Below, piece by piece: positions 33,168 through 41,755 of a stretch of DNA of 64,000 nt. The DNA comes from UMGS687 sp964383665. Lineage in GTDB: Bacteria > Bacillota > Clostridia > Christensenellales > UBA1242. The stretch is taken from NCBI GenBank assembly GCA_964383665.1, contig CAYLHO010000001.1:186001-250000 (forward strand). Reading direction: 5' to 3'. Made by a program: the position numbers and the translations under genes. The notes below the pieces were generated by a model. The model was not told where the DNA came from and searched no databases. It was given only the letters and a program-made list of their open reading frames with translations. The stretch's first letter is position 1. Each line of letters begins with the position of its first letter.

Positions 33168-33869
33168 ATGATTTTTGAAAACTTTATAACTTTTATTAAT
33201 AAGATATTGTGTTTTTCATCTTTTGTTAATAATGCATCTGGTTTCCCAAAGCCACTAACCCCAGAAGAAGAAAGGGAATATTTTAAGAAATTTAAGGAAG
33301 GAAGCAAGGAAGCAAAAGATGCTTTAATCAACCATAACTTGCGCCTTGTTGCCCATATTGTTAAGAAATATTCGGGAGCGGGCGAAGCCGACGATTTAAT
33401 AAGTGTTGGAGCAATTGGGCTTATTAAAGCAATCAACAGCTTTGAATATGACAAGGGAACTCAACTTTCAACTTATGCCGCGCGCTGCATTGAAAATGAA
33501 ATTCTAATGCTTATTCGTGTTAACAAAAAACATAAGCAAACTCTTTCGCTTCAAGAAACACTTGGACAGGACAAGGAAGGAAACGACATTGAACTTATGG
33601 ACGTTATTCCGGGAATTGATGACGAGGTTGAAGGAATTGTTGAAAGCAACATTTTAACAGAAAAAATGGGAAAACTTATTGAAAAAAGTCTTCCCAAACG
33701 AGAATTTGAAATTATTAAACTTCGGTTTGGTCTTATGGGGAACAAGCCATTAACTCAACGTGAAGTTGCAAAAAAACTTGGGATTTCAAGGTCATATATC
33801 TCTCGCCTTGAAACAAAAGCAATGGAAACAATTAAGGAAGAGGTTGAAAAAAGAGGCTTATTTAATTAG
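33168..33869 (+). CDS. sigK: Sporulation sigma factor sigma-K
   Basis: 233 aa. Begins with a hydrophobic pro-sequence (FENFITFINKILCFSSFV) followed by the SigK-typical NNASGFPKPLTPEEE; then region 2 (NHNLRLVAHIVKKYSG..DLISVGAIGLIKAINSF..TYAARCIENEIL) and region 4 (LTQREVAKKLGISRSYISRLE). Mother-cell late sporulation factor, activated by cleavage triggered by SpoIVB. The gene is continuous, with no skin-type insertion. GGAG eight bases before ATG. Overlaps minE tail to tail by eight bases. Confidence 0.93.
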   Translation: MIFENFITFINKILCFSSFVNNASGFPKPLTPEEEREYFKKFKEGSKEAKDALINHNLRLVAHIVKKYSGAGEADDLISVGAIGLIKAINSFEYDKGTQLSTYAARCIENEILMLIRVNKKHKQTLSLQETLGQDKEGNDIELMDVIPGIDDEVEGIVESNILTEKMGKLIEKSLPKREFEIIKLRFGLMGNKPLTQREVAKKLGISRSYISRLETKAMETIKEEVEKRGLFN

Positions 33870-34101
33870 CAATTTGACCAAAGTCCTTAATTCGTGTTGC
33901 AACTGCCTTAATTTCAAAACAAACTCTTCCGCGAACAGTTGTCATTTTAACATCAATTTCATCGTCAAGCTCGGCATATGAGGAAATTACATTTGTTATT
34001 TCACTTTTAAGAATGTTAATTATTCTTGCCGGGCTTTGATTTTTGTCCTTAACAAGAACGTTAATAAGCCTGTCGTTTCCAATTTCAGCAATTGTTTTCA
34101 T
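33862..34101 (-). CDS. minE: Cell division topological factor MinE
   Basis: 79 aa. Anti-MinCD N-terminus (RLINVLVKDKNQSPARIINILKSEITNVISSYAELDDE) and C-terminal dimerisation strand. Starts inside the minD stop (TAATG), so coupled. No minC in the window. Confidence 0.88.
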   Translation of the reverse strand: MKTIAEIGNDRLINVLVKDKNQSPARIINILKSEITNVISSYAELDDEIDVKMTTVRGRVCFEIKAVATRIKDFGQIAN

Positions 34102-34892
34102 TAAATTTTCCTTTTAAGACTTCGTTTAAGCGCACCAAAAACTCCTCGATAGCGCATTGTGTAGTCGTAAATTTTTTTTGTTCCTTCATGAAGATTTTCG
34201 CAAAGAATTGTGAAAGCACGCCCTGCTGTGTTTCCGCTTGCAAGCCCTCCAATGCTTGAAAGCGCGCATATGTCGTCATCTTCGGGAATAACGCCCAAAA
34301 GCGGAGTTTTAAGTGCACGCGCAATTTCATCAACGGAAAGCATTTCGCCGCCCATAACTAAATCCCCTCGGATTCGATTAACAACAATTTGCTTATGAAT
34401 TAAATCATATCCTGAAAGGATTGAAAGAACCTTGTCGGCATCGCGAATGCTTGAGATATGCGGAGTTACAACAACAATTGCCTCATTTGCGGCGTAAACT
34501 GCCCTGTGGAAGCCGGCTTCAACTCCCGCCGGACAATCAATCAGAATGTAATCAAAACTTGCGTCAAGCGAAAGAATGACCTCTTTAATTGTTTCGCCTG
34601 TTATGTTTGAACTTCCATAACTATGTGCGGAAGGCATAACATAAAGCGACGGGATTCGTCGATCTTGAACAAGCGCTTGTTTTGCTCGACAGCGCCCTTC
34701 GGCAACGTCAATTATGTCGAACATAACGCGTTTTTCAATTCCCATAACAACATCAAGGTTGTTAAGTCCAATGTCAACGTCCATTAAACAAACGCGAAAG
34801 CCAAGAGATGCAAGCCTTGCCCCAAGATTTGCACAAATTGTTGTTTTCCCAACGCCGCCTTTTCCGCTTGTTATAACAATCTTTCTTGCCAT
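34101..34892 (-). CDS. minD: Septum site-determining protein MinD
   Basis: 263 aa. Deviant Walker A SGKGGVGKTT (9-18), DVDIGLNNLDVVMG, IDCPAGVE, and an amphipathic C-terminal helix FGALKRSLKRKI for membrane binding. Oscillates with MinE to place the septum. No good Shine-Dalgarno; TAAAAT is six bases before the ATG, with TTGTTT 16 bases upstream within the PFOR terminator. Confidence 0.95.
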   Translation of the reverse strand: MARKIVITSGKGGVGKTTICANLGARLASLGFRVCLMDVDIGLNNLDVVMGIEKRVMFDIIDVAEGRCRAKQALVQDRRIPSLYVMPSAHSYGSSNITGETIKEVILSLDASFDYILIDCPAGVEAGFHRAVYAANEAIVVVTPHISSIRDADKVLSILSGYDLIHKQIVVNRIRGDLVMGGEMLSVDEIARALKTPLLGVIPEDDDICALSSIGGLASGNTAGRAFTILCENLHEGTKKIYDYTMRYRGVFGALKRSLKRKI

Positions 34893-34914
34893 AACCCAAT
34901 TTTAAAAGCGCTTA

Positions 34915-34959
34915 ATTAAAAAACAAAAGCCTTTTCTGGCGAAAAAAGGCTTATTTTTG
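34915..34959 (-). terminator. Terminator of PFOR gene
   Basis: AAGCCTTTT / AAAAGGCTT stem followed by TTGTTTTTT. Confidence 0.8.
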
Positions 34960-34990
34960 ATATTTTTATTAAATTGAAAAATTTGTTGTT

Positions 34991-37900
34991 CTATTCCTCT
35001 GTTTTTGCAAAAGATTTAAGGAAATTTCGGCGAGATTTTGCATTTTCTTTTGCTTTTTCAAAAAGTTCTTTTGAAAGGTCTGGATTTGCTTTCAAAAGCG
35101 AAGTGTAACGCGTTTCGCCCGAAACAAATTCCTCATAGTCCATTGTTGGCTCGGCACTGTCGAAAGAAAGAGAGTTTGTTCTTGGGTTATATCGGAAAAG
35201 TTCCCAATAACCGCTTTCAACCGCTCTTCTCATTTCGTCTTGTGATTTCGACATGTCAATTCCGTGGTTGACGCATGGCGCATAAGCAATTACGATGCTT
35301 GGCCCGTCAAATTCTTCTGCTTCTTTGAAAGCTTTGATTGTTTGCTCATAGTTTGCTCCAAGTGCAACTTTTGCAACATATGCATTTTTGCTCATGATTG
35401 CAAGGGTTGCAAGGTCTTTTTTGTTCCCAGTTTTTCCGCTTGAAGCAAATTTTGCAACCGCTCCGCTTGGGGTTGATTTCGAAGCTTGCCCGCCTGTGTT
35501 TGAATAAACTTCTGTGTCGAGAACAAGAATGTTAACATTTTTGTTTGAATAGAGAACATGATCAAGCCCGCCATAGCCAATGTCGTATGCCCAACCGTCA
35601 CCGCCAACAATCCAAACACTTTCGTCTTTGTTGTTTGCTTCGCGACCAAGTTTAATTCCAAATCCAAATTCGGCGTTATCCTCGAACAAACTGTTTGCCC
35701 AAGCCGGCCCGTTTCCGTTTTCATCTTTTGCATATGGACATGAAGGATATGAACCGCCATAAATGCTTGAGCAGCCTGTTGCATTCGCAATTATCATATT
35801 TTTTCCAAAAAGTTGGGTTAAAAGACGAATGTATGGAGTTTCGCCGCAGCCCGCACATGCCCCATTAAATTCAAAATATGGCTTTAAGAATTGCGCGCCT
35901 TTTGTTGAAAATTTGTTAAAAGGCGAAGGGAATTTCTCAAGAGTTTTGCTGTAATTATAATTTTTAACTTCTGATTCAATGTCCTTTGCTTCTTCCATAA
36001 CAAGAGCCTTGTTTTTTGCTGGACAAGCGTTTGCGCAAACTCCGCAGCCTGTGCAATCGAGCGGACTAACTTGAATTCGATATTGCGCGCCCTTAACACC
36101 AAACGCAGCAACAGTTATGAAACCGTCTGGCTTATCTTCCAAGTTGTTTTCGTCAACAAGAACCGCTCTTATTGCCGCATGAGGACAAGACATTATGCAG
36201 CGTCCGCATTGAATGCAATTTTCGCTAAGCCAATTTGGGCAGCGAAGCGCAATTCCGCGCTTTTCAAATTGCGCCGTGTTCGTTGGAACAACGCCGTCCG
36301 CTGTGAAAGCCGAAACAGGAAGATCGTTGCCTTTGCGTCTTGAAATTTTATTCATAATTTCGTTTGCAAATTTGCATTCAGTTTCGAATTTTACGCAAGA
36401 CGAGCAAACGCCGTTGCAACCATCGGCTTCAATGTTTTGAACATATGCTTTTTCATCAAAAATTGAAAGGTTAACTTGTTTAATTTCATCTGCCGAAAGA
36501 ACAGCTTTTTCGTTTGCTAAAACAACTTTTTCGCCCTTTCTTCCATAGGTTTTTCGAACTGCATCAATCATTTTTTCTTTTGCAACTTCAAAGTTAATAA
36601 CCCCTGAAGTTTTGAAGAAACACGATTGCATGATTATGTTAATCTTGTTTCCAAGCCCAAGTTCGGTTGCAATTTTTTGAGCATCAATAATATATAATTT
36701 TGCTTGCTTTTTAATTAAATCTTGCTTAAAGAAAATTGGAAGTTTTTCGTTAAGTTCACTTTCAGAAAGAACCGTGTTTAAAAGAACAGTTCCGCCTTGT
36801 TTTAAATGCCCTAAAATGTCGAATTTATTAATGAAACTGTAATTATGAATTGCAATAAAATTTGCCTTTCGAATTTCATATGGCATCAAGATTTCTCGAT
36901 TTGAAATTCTTAAGTGCGAAACAGTTAAACTGCCCGATTTTTTTGAGTCATATTCAAAATAACCTTGAACGAATTTTTCTGTAGAATTGCCAATAATTTT
37001 TATGCTGTTTTTGTTTGCACTAACTGTTCCGTCCGATCCCAGCCCAAAGAACATGAGTTCAAGCAAGTTTTCATCTTCAAGTTTTGAGAACTTTGAAATG
37101 ATTTCTGAACTTGAAGGCAACGAAAGATTTGTTACATCGTCGTAAATTCCAACAGTGAACGGATTTTTCATTTCGTTTGATAAATTTTCGAAAACCGAAA
37201 CCGCATCTTCGCAGGTAAATTCCTTGCTTCCAAGCCCATATCTTCCGCCAATAATATTGATGTTTTTCCCATATAAGCTTGCTTTAACTTCGGTTAAAAG
37301 TGGCTCGCCAAGTGCTCCGCTTTCCTTTGTTCTGTCTAAAACGGCAATGTTCTTAACCGATTTTGGAAGAGAAGTAATAAGCGCCTCTTTGTTCCATGGA
37401 CGGAAAAGGCGAACATTTAAAACACCAATTTCGCCAAGTTCTGGGAAACTCTTGCTTTCGTTAATGATTCTAACAACATCTTTAAAAGTTTGATTTGCGC
37501 TTCCCATAACAATAACAACATTTTCGGCATTTTCGCTTCCAAAATATTCAAATGGACGATAAGCTCTTCCAACAACTTTTTCAAAGTCCTCCATCGTTTT
37601 TTCAATGGTTCCATATGCGCGATTATAAACTTCGTTTGAAGCCTCGCGATTTTGGAAGAAAACATCTGGGTTTTGCGCAGTTCCACCTTGCGTTGGATTT
37701 TCAGAGGAAAGCGCTCGTTCTTTGAATTCTTTAATGTCCTCGCTTGGAAGAAGTTTAAGAATTTGCTCATCGGAAATTTCATCAATTTTTTGAATTTCAT
37801 GCGAAGTTCTGAATCCGTCGAAGAAATGTATGAAAGGAAGGCTTGTTCGAAGAGATGCAATATGGGAAATTAATGCGCAATCTTGTGCTTCTTGAACAGA

Positions 37901-38326
37901 AGAAGATGCCATCATCAAAAATCCAGTTGAACGCGCTGCCATAACGTCGGAATGATCGCCAAAAATTGAAAGCGCATGGGTTGCAACCGCTCTTGCTGAA
38001 ACATGAAAAACAGTTGGCAAAAGTTCGCCAGCAATTTTAAACATGTTTGGAATCATAAGCAAAAGCCCTTGGCTGCACGTGAAAGTTGTTGTTAACGCTC
38101 CCGCCTTAAGGCTTCCATGAACTGCGCCTGCAACGCCAGCTTCCGATTGCATTTCAACAAGTTTAAGTTTTTTTCCAAAGATATTTTTAACTCCTGCCGT
38201 TGCCATTTCGTCGCATGCTTCTGCCATTGGGCTTGAAGGCGTTATTGGATAGATTGCGCTAACCTCGCTAAGTTTATATGCCATTTTGGCGCAAGCCATA
38301 TTTCCATCAACTGTAATTTTGCTCAT
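34991..38326 (-). CDS. nifJ: Pyruvate:ferredoxin oxidoreductase
   Basis: 1111 aa single-chain enzyme that turns pyruvate and CoA into acetyl-CoA, CO2 and reduced ferredoxin. N-terminal YPITPSSPMAE, ferredoxin-like pair CIQCGRCIMSCPH and CTGCGVCANACPA (about 700-770), ThDP domain with CAGCGETPY, NATGCSS and GDGWAYDIGYGGLDHV, and APCVNHG. An extra Cys-rich segment CNGVCSSCVKFETEC (about residues 637-651) precedes the conserved DLPVSAF. GGAG before the ATG; monocistronic. Confidence 0.96.
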   Translation of the reverse strand: MSKITVDGNMACAKMAYKLSEVSAIYPITPSSPMAEACDEMATAGVKNIFGKKLKLVEMQSEAGVAGAVHGSLKAGALTTTFTCSQGLLLMIPNMFKIAGELLPTVFHVSARAVATHALSIFGDHSDVMAARSTGFLMMASSSVQEAQDCALISHIASLRTSLPFIHFFDGFRTSHEIQKIDEISDEQILKLLPSEDIKEFKERALSSENPTQGGTAQNPDVFFQNREASNEVYNRAYGTIEKTMEDFEKVVGRAYRPFEYFGSENAENVVIVMGSANQTFKDVVRIINESKSFPELGEIGVLNVRLFRPWNKEALITSLPKSVKNIAVLDRTKESGALGEPLLTEVKASLYGKNINIIGGRYGLGSKEFTCEDAVSVFENLSNEMKNPFTVGIYDDVTNLSLPSSSEIISKFSKLEDENLLELMFFGLGSDGTVSANKNSIKIIGNSTEKFVQGYFEYDSKKSGSLTVSHLRISNREILMPYEIRKANFIAIHNYSFINKFDILGHLKQGGTVLLNTVLSESELNEKLPIFFKQDLIKKQAKLYIIDAQKIATELGLGNKINIIMQSCFFKTSGVINFEVAKEKMIDAVRKTYGRKGEKVVLANEKAVLSADEIKQVNLSIFDEKAYVQNIEADGCNGVCSSCVKFETECKFANEIMNKISRRKGNDLPVSAFTADGVVPTNTAQFEKRGIALRCPNWLSENCIQCGRCIMSCPHAAIRAVLVDENNLEDKPDGFITVAAFGVKGAQYRIQVSPLDCTGCGVCANACPAKNKALVMEEAKDIESEVKNYNYSKTLEKFPSPFNKFSTKGAQFLKPYFEFNGACAGCGETPYIRLLTQLFGKNMIIANATGCSSIYGGSYPSCPYAKDENGNGPAWANSLFEDNAEFGFGIKLGREANNKDESVWIVGGDGWAYDIGYGGLDHVLYSNKNVNILVLDTEVYSNTGGQASKSTPSGAVAKFASSGKTGNKKDLATLAIMSKNAYVAKVALGANYEQTIKAFKEAEEFDGPSIVIAYAPCVNHGIDMSKSQDEMRRAVESGYWELFRYNPRTNSLSFDSAEPTMDYEEFVSGETRYTSLLKANPDLSKELFEKAKENAKSRRNFLKSFAKTEE

Positions 38327-38427
38327 ATTTTCTCCATTAATCTAAAACAATTATAGACATTTTTATGTTTTGTTCCAACAAAATTTTATAAAATTATAAA
38401 AATATATATAAAAAAATAAAATAACGC

Positions 38428-38456
38428 TTGCAACATAAAAACAAATCTGCTAAAAT
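38428..38456 (+). promoter_or_regulatory. Permease promoter (leaderless)
   Basis: TTGCAA (38428-38433), 17 bases, TAAAAT (38451-38456); ATG at 38465, eight bases further, no ribosome site. Confidence 0.7.
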
Positions 38457-38464
38457 GCTTGGCG

Positions 38465-39433
38465 ATGTGGGAAACAGTTTTAGATGCAATTTTAGACACT
38501 CTTAAGATAGTTCCAGCGCTTATGCTGTTCTATCTTTTAATTTCATATGTAACCCACCACAAAGAAGAACCATACAAATTTTTAACAAAAAAAAGCAAGT
38601 GGTTTGGTCCGCTTTTTGGTTCACTTCTTGGAATTGTTCCGCAATGCGGGTTTTCAACAGTTATGGCAGATTTGTTTTCGAAGCGCGCAATAACTCTTGG
38701 AACGCTTTTTGCAGTTTTCCTTGCAACAAGCGACGAGGCAATTCCAATTTTGCTTTCGAATCCTGGGTGGATTAAGGAACTTGGGATAATTCTTGCAACA
38801 AAGTTTTTGGTTGGAATTTTGTTTGGCTATGCAATCGACTTTGTCCTTTCTCTAATTGAAAAGTCTAAAAGTAAGAAGGCATTTGCAAAATCTCTTAAAA
38901 ACGAAGCAATGGAAGTTCACGGGAATTTGCATGAAGTTCAACTTGAACATTCCCACGAGCATGAATGCGGCTGCGACCATGATCATAACCATGAACATGA
39001 ACACGAACACAATCACACTGGGCATAATTGTTCTTGCTGCGCCGACAACATTTTTCTTGATGCATTAATCCACACGGCGAAAATTTCGGCATTTATTTTG
39101 ATTATAAATCTTGTTTTAGGAATTGTTATTTACTATGTTGGAATGGAAAACTTTATTGGCTTTGTTTCAATCAACAAGTTCCTTCAACCTCTTGTAACGT
39201 CGCTTATTGGCTTAATTCCAAACTGCGCCGCCTCTGTTTTCCTTGTTGAACTTTTTATGGAAGGTGGAATAACTCTTGCATCAACAATTGCAGGGCTTTG
39301 CGTTGGAAGCGGAGTTGGACTTATTGTTCTTTTCAAAAATAACAAAAACATAAAACAAAACATTTTAATAACAATTTCACTTTATGTTATTTCGGTTGTT
39401 GTTGGACTTGCGTTAACTCCCCTTTTGGGATAA
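38465..39433 (+). CDS. Metal efflux permease, ArsP_2-like, with His-rich loop
   Basis: 322 aa from ATG (TTG six bases upstream is possible). Eight or so membrane helices in two halves that repeat GSLLGIVPQCGFSTVMADLF and TSLIGLIPNCAASVFLVELF, as in the putative 10-TM heavy-metal exporter (PF11449) group. Between the halves lies a cytoplasmic or external loop of His, Cys, Asp and Glu (about 162-196: HSHEHECGCDHDH.. to CSCC), a metal-binding buffer. Substrate (Mn, Zn or other) cannot be told from sequence. Confidence 0.8.
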   Translation: MWETVLDAILDTLKIVPALMLFYLLISYVTHHKEEPYKFLTKKSKWFGPLFGSLLGIVPQCGFSTVMADLFSKRAITLGTLFAVFLATSDEAIPILLSNPGWIKELGIILATKFLVGILFGYAIDFVLSLIEKSKSKKAFAKSLKNEAMEVHGNLHEVQLEHSHEHECGCDHDHNHEHEHEHNHTGHNCSCCADNIFLDALIHTAKISAFILIINLVLGIVIYYVGMENFIGFVSINKFLQPLVTSLIGLIPNCAASVFLVELFMEGGITLASTIAGLCVGSGVGLIVLFKNNKNIKQNILITISLYVISVVVGLALTPLLG

Positions 39434-39435
39434 AA

Positions 39436-39462
39436 GAAAAAACCGCGTTTGCGGTTTTTTTT
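39436..39462. terminator. Bidirectional terminator
   Basis: AAAAAACCGC GTTT GCGGTTTTTT between convergent genes. Confidence 0.85.
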
Positions 39463-40318
39463 AAATTCTTTCTTTAATATATTCCTTAAGTTTTTCGCCA
39501 TATTCAGGGTTTTTAAGAGCGAAATCGAAAATTGCTGTTAAATAGCCAAATTTGTTTCCAATGTCATATCTCGTTCCCTCAAATTCATAGGCAATAAGAC
39601 CTTCGTTTTTTGCAATCATATCGTATGTGTCGGTTATGCAAAGTTCGTTGCATGCTTTGTTGATTTCAAGGTTTCTGCAGTAGTTATAAATTGAAGGAAG
39701 AAAAACATAGCGCCCAAGAGTTGAAAGAGTTGATTTAATATCCTCAAATTTTGGTTTTTCAACAACCCTTGTTACAACATGGCTTCTTCCGTTTTTGCTT
39801 GAATATTCAACGGAAGAACAACGAACAACTTGTTCTTTTGGAATGCTTTGACAACCCAAAACAGCCTTCCCTGTTCGTTTGTATTCGTCGATAAGTTGTT
39901 TTGAAACTGGAACATCGCTTTGCATAAGGTCATCGGCAAAGCACATTAAAAATGGCTCGTCGCCCGTAAATTCTTCCGCCAAAAGAAGTGCGCCCCCTGT
40001 TCCGTTGATAACTTTTTGCTCAACAAACGTAACTTTTGCCTTAAGTTGCTTTGTTACCGCATCAAGGTATTCCGGCTTATCCTTAAATTTGTTTTCCAAA
40101 AGTTCGTTATGGGAAAAATGGGAAATAACGTTCTCCTTGTTAAAGCCAACAATCATCAAAATTTCTTCAATTCCGCTTTCAACAAGTTCGTTTACAATAA
40201 GTTCAATTGTTGGAGTGTCGATTATTGGAAGCATTCCCTTATAAACAGACTTTGAGAATGGCAAAAATCTTGTTCCAAAACCTGCAGCCAAAATAACTGC
40301 CTTTTTAATTTCTTTCAT
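39461..40318 (-). CDS. galU: UTP-glucose-1-phosphate uridylyltransferase
   Basis: 285 aa. Nucleotidyltransferase start AAGFGTRFLPFSKSVYKGMLP (a variant of the usual TK..PKEMLP), GTGGALLLAEEF, ADDLM metal Asp, VEKPK, and TRYDIGNKFGYL. Makes UDP-glucose for envelope sugars. AGAGGA before ATG. Confidence 0.9.
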   Translation of the reverse strand: MKEIKKAVILAAGFGTRFLPFSKSVYKGMLPIIDTPTIELIVNELVESGIEEILMIVGFNKENVISHFSHNELLENKFKDKPEYLDAVTKQLKAKVTFVEQKVINGTGGALLLAEEFTGDEPFLMCFADDLMQSDVPVSKQLIDEYKRTGKAVLGCQSIPKEQVVRCSSVEYSSKNGRSHVVTRVVEKPKFEDIKSTLSTLGRYVFLPSIYNYCRNLEINKACNELCITDTYDMIAKNEGLIAYEFEGTRYDIGNKFGYLTAIFDFALKNPEYGEKLKEYIKERI

Positions 40319-40427
40319 GATTCCTCTCTTTAATTCATGATTATCTTATCACATAAATTCTGTTTTGCAAAGCAAAAATTTTTTCAATAGAATATGCAAC
40401 AAAAAAAGAGGAAATTCCTCTTTTCTT

Positions 40428-41219
40428 TTATATATTTCCGCCATAAAAATCAAACGACTTCATAATTTCTTCCAAATCCTCTTTTGGATTGATTGCTTCG
40501 TTAAGGTCGAAAGCGCCTTGCGTTTTCGAGTAGTCTGGAACGCTTAAAATTTTTGCAAAAGTGTCTGGAACTTTTTCGTCACTGTCTAAAAATTTATCAA
40601 CAAGATTTTCATAACTGTCGCCTTGTTCAAGGGTTAAATTTGAAATTGGTTTAATTTTTGTTTTCTCTTCAAGTTTCTCAAGGTCGGTTTTTTGAGAACA
40701 TGTTGGCGCTTTTCTTTGTATTGTTTTAACTGCTGGTTTTTTTGTTGAAACTTCAACTTTTGTTCCCATAAGTTTGTTAAGAAGATGCCTAATTGGGTCG
40801 GTTGTTGGAGTTTTAGTTATAAGTTCAATGTTAAAATCGTCCTTAAGAGCACTTTTAATTGATGTTTTTAAATTTTCCATATCTTCTTTTACGTTTGAAA
40901 CTTCAACAACATCTGGGGTTTTCTTAAGCATTTCATTAAGCATAATTTCCCATTTTGCATATAACATGCTAAGTTGTTCAAGTTTAAGCTTATAGATTTC
41001 TTGAGAACTTTCTTCAATTTCTTTTGCTTTGTCGATTGCAGCAGTTAACGCAAGAGCAACCGAACTTTCTTTTGCACGAGCGTCCTCAACCTCTTTTTTA
41101 AGCAAAGAAATTTCCGTGTTTTTTGCGTCAATTTCCTTCTCAAATTTCAAAGTTGTTGCCGAAATATATTCGTCAACCTCACTTTCACAATAGCCGTTTT
41201 TTTGTTTGCTAAAATTCAT
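40428..41219 (-). CDS. DivIVA-like coiled-coil protein
   Basis: 263 aa. N-terminal DivIVA membrane-binding signature (FSKQKNGYCESEVDEYISATTLKFE, residues 3-27), coiled coil about 25-95, then a less ordered, Lys-rich part. Probably marks poles or septa. Overlaps the gene upstream by four bases (ATGA), last gene of a three-gene unit with a membrane protein and a Rho-like protein. Confidence 0.75.
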   Translation of the reverse strand: MNFSKQKNGYCESEVDEYISATTLKFEKEIDAKNTEISLLKKEVEDARAKESSVALALTAAIDKAKEIEESSQEIYKLKLEQLSMLYAKWEIMLNEMLKKTPDVVEVSNVKEDMENLKTSIKSALKDDFNIELITKTPTTDPIRHLLNKLMGTKVEVSTKKPAVKTIQRKAPTCSQKTDLEKLEEKTKIKPISNLTLEQGDSYENLVDKFLDSDEKVPDTFAKILSVPDYSKTQGAFDLNEAINPKEDLEEIMKSFDFYGGNI

Positions 41220-41755
41220 ACTTTCCTCGTGTTCGCTTTAATTGATAATATAACAAAAATCAAGATTACAGTTCCGGTTATTGAAAGAAGAACAATAAAA
41301 GGAACAAGCGGGAGAAAGTTTTCTCCAAACGCTATAAGTAATATAACACATAAAAACGCAAAAACAAAAACTTTAAAGTGAAAAATTTGACGAAATTTGA
41401 TGAAAATTGAAAGAGATGAAAAGGCAAAAGAAGCAACATAAAGCCCGATAACAACAAAAAGATTGAAGACAAAAAAGTTGTTTAAAATTCCAACTGCTCC
41501 CGATGTTGAAAGCCAAATTCCAAGGAACATGCTTGAATCGATGTTATAGCAAAGAAAGCGAACAAAAAAGATTGTTCCAATTAAAACAAGGAAGCCGGAA
41601 AACCAAAATTGATTGAATTTTATAACATTGAAACTGCTTAAAGCAATAAGAACAAAGTATGCTAAAAAAGCAATTGAGGAATAAACTCTAAAAAAAATAG
41701 TTCTTTTCACAAGAACTATTATTTCCTTATTTATTTGGTTCAATAACTTTTGCAA
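41216..41755 (-). CDS. Unknown five-helix membrane protein
   Basis: 179 aa with hydrophobic segments at about 25-43, 50-68, 82-110, 125-145 and 150-172. No family recognised. Its ATG lies 29 bases inside the upstream gene, so the exact start is uncertain; coupled to both neighbours. Confidence 0.7.
   Translation of the reverse strand: MQKLLNQINKEIIVLVKRTIFFRVYSSIAFLAYFVLIALSSFNVIKFNQFWFSGFLVLIGTIFFVRFLCYNIDSSMFLGIWLSTSGAVGILNNFFVFNLFVVIGLYVASFAFSSLSIFIKFRQIFHFKVFVFAFLCVILLIAFGENFLPLVPFIVLLSITGTVILIFVILSIKANTRKV

Noticed and set aside
33168..33869. Sigma-E, -F or -G instead of sigma-K
   Set aside because: N-terminal pro-sequence followed by NNASGFPKPLTPEEE is typical of sigma-K; sigE/sigG partners (spoIIGA) are absent.
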